In this document: in pieces, positions 59,358 to 64,000 of the stretch | How the letters are laid out: each line of letters starts with the position of its first letter | How positions within the stretch are numbered: position 1 is the stretch's first letter | DNA from: Canibacter sp052085365 | GTDB lineage: Bacteria > Actinomycetota > Actinomycetes > Actinomycetales > Microbacteriaceae | Length of the DNA stretch: 64,000 nucleotides | Assembly (NCBI GenBank): GCA_052085365.1 | Contig: JBQDFP010000003.1 | Span: forward strand, 1-64,000 | Direction of reading: 5' to 3' | Notes under the pieces: model-generated | What the model saw: the letters and a program-made list of their open reading frames with translations, nothing else | Databases searched by the model: none | Told to the model about the DNA's origin: nothing | Translations under genes and position numbers: made by a program

Positions 59358-59864
59358 TTATTTGGTTCGACGACAGGCCCTCGCCCAGGCTTCCATGCGA
59401 CGTTGCGCTGTTGTCGTGCCGAGTTCTGACCGTGCCTGCGGATGCGCCCAGTAGTGTTGCAACGCGGTGAGGAGCATTCGCGGTGAAACATCGAGCGAAT
59501 CAGCAGTTATGACCGCATACTGCGTGCGTGCGTTTGTTTGTGCGCTGTGGTTCCAAGCGATTTTAATTGCGGCCGAGTCACGCCTGCGTTTGCGGGTGCG
59601 AAACAGAATATCGGGCTCAATGCTGACAATCTCTTCCCAGGCGAACTGACGGTCAGTTCCGGGAATGTGCAGGGTGACTCCGCTCGCTCCGATCGCCACA
59701 CCGTAGCGGCGAGGCCATCCGCCGTTGACACGCTGTGTTCGAAACGACGACACGGCAGCGTACAGAAACAAAATGGCGAACGCTGCACATACTGCAGCGC
59801 CGGCCCACACCAGCACCCGTGTACCGAGAACAGGGTGCTGGCCGGCAAGCTCTGCCGGAACCAA
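59358..59864 (-). CDS. PH-like domain membrane protein
   Basis: The 168-residue protein has one or two hydrophobic segments at the N-terminus (about 15-40, GTRVLVWAGAAVCAAFAILFLYAAVSSF) followed by a small PH-like beta domain (RYGVAIGASGVTLHIPGTDRQFAWEEIVSIEPDI) and a C-terminal basic helix. The actinobacterial bPH family is seen next to serC in several genomes, as I recall. Function unknown. It converges on serC with a nine-base gap. Confidence 0.72.
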   Translation of the reverse strand: MVPAELAGQHPVLGTRVLVWAGAAVCAAFAILFLYAAVSSFRTQRVNGGWPRRYGVAIGASGVTLHIPGTDRQFAWEEIVSIEPDILFRTRKRRRDSAAIKIAWNHSAQTNARTQYAVITADSLDVSPRMLLTALQHYWAHPQARSELGTTTAQRRMEAWARACRRTK

Positions 59865-59877
59865 AATCGCAGAACTG

Positions 59878-60387
59878 AGTCAGGGTGACCTACTCGTTAC
59901 CGTTTCGCAGGTGGCACTCCCGGGTCCTATCGACTTTGAGTTTTCTGAAAGCACCCCGGAACCGGTGACGGACAACGTGATCCTCCTGAACTACACCTAC
60001 GAAAACACCGGCGACGACAGTGTCTGGCTCACTGCGAGGTCACACCAGGTTGATGTGTTTGCGACCGATGACACTTCCGTTACGAAGGAAGACCTTTCAC
60101 TGGGATGGTTCAGCCTCCGCTACGGCAGTGCCCCCGCGTATAAGGCATACGTCGAGCAAGCCGGCCTCAATATGTACCCGCTCACCGAAAAGGGACAGCA
60201 ACTTGTCGCATCGGTCGACGACAAGCGTCCACTTCTCGAGCTGAAACCCGGCGAAAGCTTCGGCTCCGCGGGGATGGCAATCTGGAACGGCGAACCCTCG
60301 CTCTTATTCCAACTCAATGTTTCCTACCCAGATCAGGTCGCCGACCCGGTGTCTCTTCTCCCGAAAGACGGGAAGTCAGATCAGTGA
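59878..60387 (+). pseudogene. N-terminally truncated paralogue of the downstream lipoprotein
   Basis: A continuous reading frame translates as LSQGDLLVTVSQVALPG....LLNYTYENTGDDSVWL and continues for about 170 residues. It is recognisably related to the gene at 60384: QGDLLVTVSQVALPGPI aligns with LGTLQIDVYQVAVVPAPI, and NYTYENTG with NVVYTNQG. No signal peptide or lipobox precedes it: upstream of about 59878 the same frame is antisense to the PH-like gene. A weak GTG start at 59911 would drop the first strand. Loss of the 5' end by deletion is the likely explanation; it overlaps the next gene by four bases (GTGA). Confidence 0.6.
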
Positions 60388-61050
60388 GCAACCGTAAATT
60401 GGAGAGCGCCATTTTTCGGCACCTCGGTGTTCTGTTCATCGCTGGCTGCCTCGCCGTTGGCATGGCTGGCTGCGGGCTCGGCGGTGCTCCTCAGTCAGAA
60501 CCAACCAAGGAAGCGAAGGTTGAGGTAACCACTCCGGACTGGGCGCCTGCTACTGATACCAGTCAAGGTGAGCTACGCACGTCGTATGAGCTTGGGACAC
60601 TACAGATCGATGTCTATCAGGTTGCGGTGGTGCCCGCACCGATTGCATCGGATGATAAGAACGACGACGGCACGCTCGTGCTCGACGCCGGCGACGACGC
60701 AGTCGTCTTCAACGTTGTGTAGTACGAACCAGGGAAGCCCCCTTGATATCGCCGTCGAATCGATCGGCATGCATACGTCGCCCACGTACGTCGTTGATGA
60801 TCAGGAGGTAGAGAAGGGTTCACTGGCAAACACAGATGAGGTCGAAGACGTATTTGCAGGTTTAGGTCTGAACTCAAGCTGGTATTTGCCCGAGGCCGCT
60901 GAAGGTGCCGAGAAATTCGTGCTCGGCACCAATGAGCGCGTCTCAAAAGCAAGCATGTTCAAATACGAACCGGACGCTGACGTCTACTTCAAGACCAGCC
61001 TGTGGCCACCGAAAATCCCGGTAGAGGCAGAGATTTTAACTGACCCGTAG
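60384..61050 (+). pseudogene. Lipoprotein gene split by a one-base frameshift
   Basis: The first frame starts with GTG 60384, has a signal helix with lipobox GMAGCG (about 25-32), and runs to a stop at 60720-60722 after DDAVVFNVV. The following frame continues the same protein as YTNQGSPLDIAVESIG through to a stop at 61048-61050 (VEAEILTDP). The two halves abut around 60,719-60,723, where one base too many breaks the frame. Comparison with the tandem paralogue supports an original single protein of about 220 residues. Extracytoplasmic, function unknown. A sequencing error is possible. Confidence 0.75.
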
Positions 61051-61079
61051 GCCAGCGTGTGTTCTGCGTCGCAGCCCGG

Positions 61080-61655
61080 TTATTCGTCCTCTGAATCGGC
61101 GTACGAGTCATCATCGTCTTCGTCGTCATCGTCATCTGACTCAAAGTCGACGCCATCGTCGAGTTCATCATCAAAGTCGCTGAAGTCATTGTCGAGCAGA
61201 TCGTCTTCTGACTCGTCTTCATCTTCGAGCTCTTTAGCTGCGGCCTCTGCTGCTGCGGCTTCTTCGGCGGCTTCACGCGCCTTCGTTTGACGGTACTGCT
61301 TCAAGCGTTCCGCCCACGGCACCCATTCTGGTGAGAGCAGAGCTTCACTTCCCGGCGCCAACCCCACTTCGACCACTGTCACCGGTGATTCCACATCAAC
61401 TTGGGTGACGGTCGCTGCCCAGAACCACCCCAGGTATCCTTCTGCATTCGATGCGAACAGCAGGGTAATGGTGCGTTCGTCGAACACTTCTACACCAGCG
61501 TCCTGCCCAATCTGAGCCGGATCCGTGATTTCGGTGAGCGCCGCAAGCGCGACTACTCGCGCTTGACGTAACGCTTCGTCGTCGAGCTGCACTGTCGGAG
61601 TTACGGTCTCGCGCTCGCTCGGTTCAGTGTCTGGGGTTTCGTTGTGTTCAACCAT
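61080..61655 (-). CDS. DUF3027 protein with acidic C-terminal tail
   Basis: The 191-residue actinobacterial protein has a central DUF3027 domain (about 25-120: DDEALRQARVVALAALTEITDP....GYLGWFWAATVTQVDVESPVTVVEVGLAPGSEALLSPEWVPWAERL), then a helical Ala/Glu-rich linker and a highly acidic tail (about 135-191, mostly Asp/Glu). The function is unknown. It starts within the stop region of the cold-shock gene (eight-base overlap). The order csp-DUF3027 is conserved in actinobacteria. The tail may bind basic partners or metal ions. Confidence 0.85.
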   Translation of the reverse strand: MVEHNETPDTEPSERETVTPTVQLDDEALRQARVVALAALTEITDPAQIGQDAGVEVFDERTITLLFASNAEGYLGWFWAATVTQVDVESPVTVVEVGLAPGSEALLSPEWVPWAERLKQYRQTKAREAAEEAAAAEAAAKELEDEDESEDDLLDNDFSDFDDELDDGVDFESDDDDDEDDDDSYADSEDE

Positions 61656-62025
61656 CGAATTCGTCCGCCACATGTCGAAGCATTGTTGCTACTTTTCTGG
61701 ACTGGTCCCGCTCGGGGTATTGGCCAGATTTGAGTCGGCTTCCAACTCCGTCGAGTAGTTTCACGAGGTCTTCAACAATCACCGCCATGTCGTCAGCTGA
61801 CTTGCGGTTGCGACGTTGCAGACGCGGGCGTTCTATCACTTCGACTGACAGTGCCTGTGGGCCTCGACGACCGTCAGCGACGCTGTACTCGACACGGGTT
61901 CCGGGGCGAAGTTCAGCGTCATCGCTGACTGCGCTCGCATGAACATATACTTGTTCACCGTTTTCACCCACGATGAAGCCAAAGCCTTTTTCCTCGTCAA
62001 AGAACCGGACTTTTCCGCTCGGCAT
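61648..62025 (-). CDS. Cold-shock domain protein, long form
   Basis: The 125-residue protein has an N-terminal CSD (about 1-65: MPSGKVRFFDEEKGFGFI...YVHASAVSD) with the RNP1-like KGFGFI and RNP2-like VYVHAS nucleic-acid-binding strands. A C-terminal region (RPRLQRRNRKSADDMAVIVEDLVKLLDGVGSRL) adds a basic segment and helix. That longer architecture matches the actinobacterial CspB-type protein. GGAGGAAG precedes the ATG. It heads the operon with DUF3027. Confidence 0.92.
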   Translation of the reverse strand: MPSGKVRFFDEEKGFGFIVGENGEQVYVHASAVSDDAELRPGTRVEYSVADGRRGPQALSVEVIERPRLQRRNRKSADDMAVIVEDLVKLLDGVGSRLKSGQYPERDQSRKVATMLRHVADEFDG

Positions 62026-62207
62026 ATGCTTCCTCCAGGTTAGGAATTCGGGTGGCGTCAGACCTCACCAGTTTTTCAGATCGCGCCAGACAGACTCAAT
62101 TGCTTCTTAGTCTATCGATCCACCGCTTGGAAACAGCTCGGTCACGCCGTTCATGGTCTGCGAAGCTGATCCATCCTCACTCAGAGTCGACTAGACTGGG
62201 GCCTACC

Positions 62208-62558
62208 ATGTCTGCATCAGCTCGACGTCATCGTTCGTCCACTCCTTCACGCGCGTACAAAGCCGGTCAGAAACGAGCCGAAGCCCGCGATACTGAGGCT
62301 GAGGATGCCCCGCTCATCGAGCGCATTCTTGCGTTTTCGTCGCTGGGGTTAATTGCTTTAGCGGTTGTGTCTTATCTTGCAACACTGTTCACTGCGATGT
62401 TCACGAGCCGCGAAGTGCTGACCGAAGACGTGTGGCCGGTTGTGGTGTGGATCTCATACGTGGGATTGCCTCTGGGGTTCATTTTGTTGATCGTCTTGAT
62501 CATCATCAATATGCGCCGTAGAAGTAAAGCTCAGCAGACTGGACGAAAGCGTTCATGA
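62208..62558 (+). CDS. Small membrane protein upstream of the helicase-associated gene
   Basis: The 116-residue protein has a basic N-terminus (SASARRHRSSTPSRAYKAGQKRAE) and two hydrophobic segments (about 43-63 and 78-103, including VWISYVGLPLGFILLIVLIIIN), with a basic C-terminus. No family is recognised with confidence; similar multi-pass proteins occur here in actinobacteria. Its stop overlaps the start of the following gene by four bases, so they are coupled. Confidence 0.78.
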   Translation: MSASARRHRSSTPSRAYKAGQKRAEARDTEAEDAPLIERILAFSSLGLIALAVVSYLATLFTAMFTSREVLTEDVWPVVVWISYVGLPLGFILLIVLIIINMRRRSKAQQTGRKRS

Positions 62559-64000
62559 GTTCGACACTGCTCCTAGCGAATGCGCTTGATTCGCTCGAGC
62601 GCCCCGGGTTGGAACAACTGCTGGCGGACCGGCCGTTGCGTAAAGCCGCGCACGACGCACTTGAGCTCGCTGAAATGCTGTTGCAGTCTGATTCTGTTGA
62701 ACAGGCCGTGTCGCGTCTCGAAACGGGGCAAGCACTTGCGCTCTTACGTCTCAGCCAGGGTGCGCCACCCCCTGAGGAGTTCGTTGAAGGTCTTGCGCAT
62801 TTGGGTTTGATCGGTCGTGAAAACAACGAGGTCGTGTCGCTTCGTGAAGTAGAGACGGTGCTGAAACGCACACTCAAGAACCGAAACCTCACCGAAACTG
62901 ATCTTGAAGCGAAACTGGCCGCAATACACATTTCGAGCTCGACAGACGGTGAAACGTCTCGCAGCGCGGAAGCCCACTGGTATGCACCAGCACTCACCCT
63001 GACACAGCACACCGCAGCAATTTTGCGGTGGCTGCGAGACACACCGGGGAAGGTTGGCAGGCGTGGTGATATTGCTGCAAGCACGGTGAAAGCTCTCGAA
63101 GCTTCGCTTGCGGTAGAGCGCGAAGACGCCTTTCGGGACCTTGAACTTTTGCGTGCAGGGAAACTGATCGCTTCAACTGAACTGCAAACGTTGCGCACCA
63201 CTGACGACGGTTTGGAGTGGTTGACACTCCCCCACGAAGATCGTTGGGCGACTCTTGCCGAAACACTCATCGAGTTCACTCCGGCCCCACTCCTCACACT
63301 GTTCGAACGCTTCGCCGGCAACGTCCATGCAGCCGTAGACTACGCGGGCGAACATTTTCCGCTCCTGGCACACAGTGAACACGAAGCAATTGCTCGCGCC
63401 TCAGCCGACTATGCACGGTTCGGTTTGACCGAGGCTGGTATTCTCACGGGCGCGGCCCATGCGCTGATCACCGGCGATACTCAGCGGGCAACACAGCTTG
63501 CAGGCACAGCTTTTCCCGCAAATGTTGATGGGGTCTATGTGCAGCCAGACCTCAGCATTGTCGTTCCTGGACCGTTAGCTCCGAACGACGAAGCAGATTT
63601 ATGGACGATCGCATCGGTTGAACAGTATGGTCTCGCCTCGACTCTGAGATTGTCCGAAGCGAGTCTGGTGCACGCGACGGAGCAGGGACTCGAACCCGAA
63701 CAGATCCGCTCAGTGATTGAACGACTGTCCTTGACTGGGATTCCGCAACCACTGAACTATTTACTCACCAACCTGGGTGAACAGCGCAGCACCGTCAGCG
63801 TCGCTCCGTACGCTGGTCCAGGCGCCCGCACCACGATCACGAGCACCAATCCGAGCATGTTGAAACAGCTCGAGATCGATCGCCGACTCCAGCATTTACG
63901 TCTCAAGAGCGCCGAAGGGTACGAAGGGCAACTCTTTTCGCAGCTCTCCCCCGAACACGTGCTCTCGACACTGCGTGATGCACGCTACTCAACGAACCCG
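62555..64000 (+). CDS. Helicase-associated-domain protein (XPB/Ssl2 N-domain-like), cut by window end
   Basis: A long open frame starts MSSTLLLANALDSLERPGL with ATG in an ATGA overlap and has no stop before the window ends, so at least 482 residues are present. It contains the Helicase_C_3 type motif GVYVQPDLSIVVPGPLAPN...LWTIASVEQYGLASTLRLSEASLVHATEQG (about 325-380), as in the actinobacterial protein encoded next to the XPB-like DNA helicase. Repeated winged-helix-like segments precede it. The function is unknown, probably a partner of the XPB-type helicase, whose gene should lie just beyond the window. Confidence 0.88.
   Translation, partial: MSSTLLLANALDSLERPGLEQLLADRPLRKAAHDALELAEMLLQSDSVEQAVSRLETGQALALLRLSQGAPPPEEFVEGLAHLGLIGRENNEVVSLREVETVLKRTLKNRNLTETDLEAKLAAIHISSSTDGETSRSAEAHWYAPALTLTQHTAAILRWLRDTPGKVGRRGDIAASTVKALEASLAVEREDAFRDLELLRAGKLIASTELQTLRTTDDGLEWLTLPHEDRWATLAETLIEFTPAPLLTLFERFAGNVHAAVDYAGEHFPLLAHSEHEAIARASADYARFGLTEAGILTGAAHALITGDTQRATQLAGTAFPANVDGVYVQPDLSIVVPGPLAPNDEADLWTIASVEQYGLASTLRLSEASLVHATEQGLEPEQIRSVIERLSLTGIPQPLNYLLTNLGEQRSTVSVAPYAGPGARTTITSTNPSMLKQLEIDRRLQHLRLKSAEGYEGQLFSQLSPEHVLSTLRDARYSTNP

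Noticed and set aside
62506..63321. Open frame of 271 codons antisense to the helicase-associated gene
   Set aside because: Ser/Arg-rich translation without domains; the opposite frame has clear family motifs and continuity to the window end.
63680..63710. tRNA-like T-loop sequence GGGACTCGAACCCG
   Set aside because: It lies inside the helicase-associated-domain gene in frame, and no acceptor, D-arm or anticodon arm can be drawn around it.
1..64000. CRISPR arrays, insertion sequences, prophage or integron elements
   Set aside because: No regularly spaced repeats, transposase, integrase or att-like duplications were seen. Repeated short Asp codons at 54,457 and 61,080 are coding repeats.

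Overview
The window reads as a chromosomal segment of an actinobacterium, most likely Micrococcales/Microbacteriaceae. Signs are the acyl-CoA carboxylase beta plus epsilon pair, a PASTA-domain bifunctional penicillin-binding protein followed by a metallophosphoesterase, the Tad pilus genes, the DtxR regulator, the small SRP RNA upstream of dnaX, and the csp/DUF3027/helicase-associated cluster. G+C looks moderate for the group (upper 50s % by eye). The family assignment is inference. I see no insertion sequence, prophage, integron or CRISPR array; this is mostly core chromosome.

Layout. 1-2.5 kb: end of a Tad pilus locus on the minus strand (pilin-like remnant, a fused TadB-TadC protein, TadA ATPase). 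2.6-5.1 kb: CsoR with its operator, then acetyl-CoA synthetase. 5.1-9.4 kb: RidA and DUF4177 proteins diverging from the class A PBP and metallophosphoesterase. 9.5-15.4 kb: asd, lysC (with a clear internal start for the beta subunit), recR, dnaX and the SRP RNA, all minus. 15.5-20.2 kb: DUF808 protein and a heterodimeric ABC exporter. 20.5-22.5 kb: rplL and rplJ with an L10 leader, and an orphan response regulator. 22.7-28.8 kb: YqaJ-type nuclease, PH-domain protein, BirA, acyl-CoA carboxylase beta/epsilon, nucleoside hydrolase, MscL and a VOC protein. 29.1-37.2 kb: MgtE, a very large helicase-like protein with altered ATPase motifs, uracil permease and two CrcB fluoride channel subunits. 37.2-41.2 kb: cupin plus FAD oxidase, CYTH protein, a conserved unknown and a GlsB-type membrane protein. 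41.3-48.7 kb: SDR, complete peptide/nickel-type ABC importer and a divergent PLP aminotransferase. 48.8-54.8 kb: an unusual Tag glycosylase, MFS transporter, then an operon of acidic-tail membrane protein, histidine kinase, response regulator, DUF4956 protein and VTC polyphosphate-polymerase-like protein. 54.8-59.9 kb: tRNA-Arg, NlpC/P60-like protein, glutamate dehydrogenase, DtxR, SerC and a PH-like protein. 59.9-61.05 kb: two tandem related genes, one missing its N-terminus and one frameshifted. 61.1-64 kb: DUF3027, cold-shock protein, small membrane protein and a helicase-associated-domain gene that runs off the end.

Functional themes are lysine/diaminopimelate supply and cell wall synthesis (asd, lysC, PBP, NlpC/P60-like), DNA replication and repair (dnaX, recR, tag, YqaJ-like), acyl-CoA metabolism (acsA, accD/accE, birA), and ion homeostasis (csoR, mgtE, crcB pair, dtxR). 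The places most worth a second look are the helicase-like protein at 30.8-34.6 kb that has lost Walker A lysine and Walker B glutamate, the polyaspartate/two-component/VTC operon at 50.9-54.8 kb, the Tag glycosylase lacking zinc ligands, and the decaying lipoprotein pair near 60 kb. I found no compelling evidence for a wholly new defence or mobile system here.
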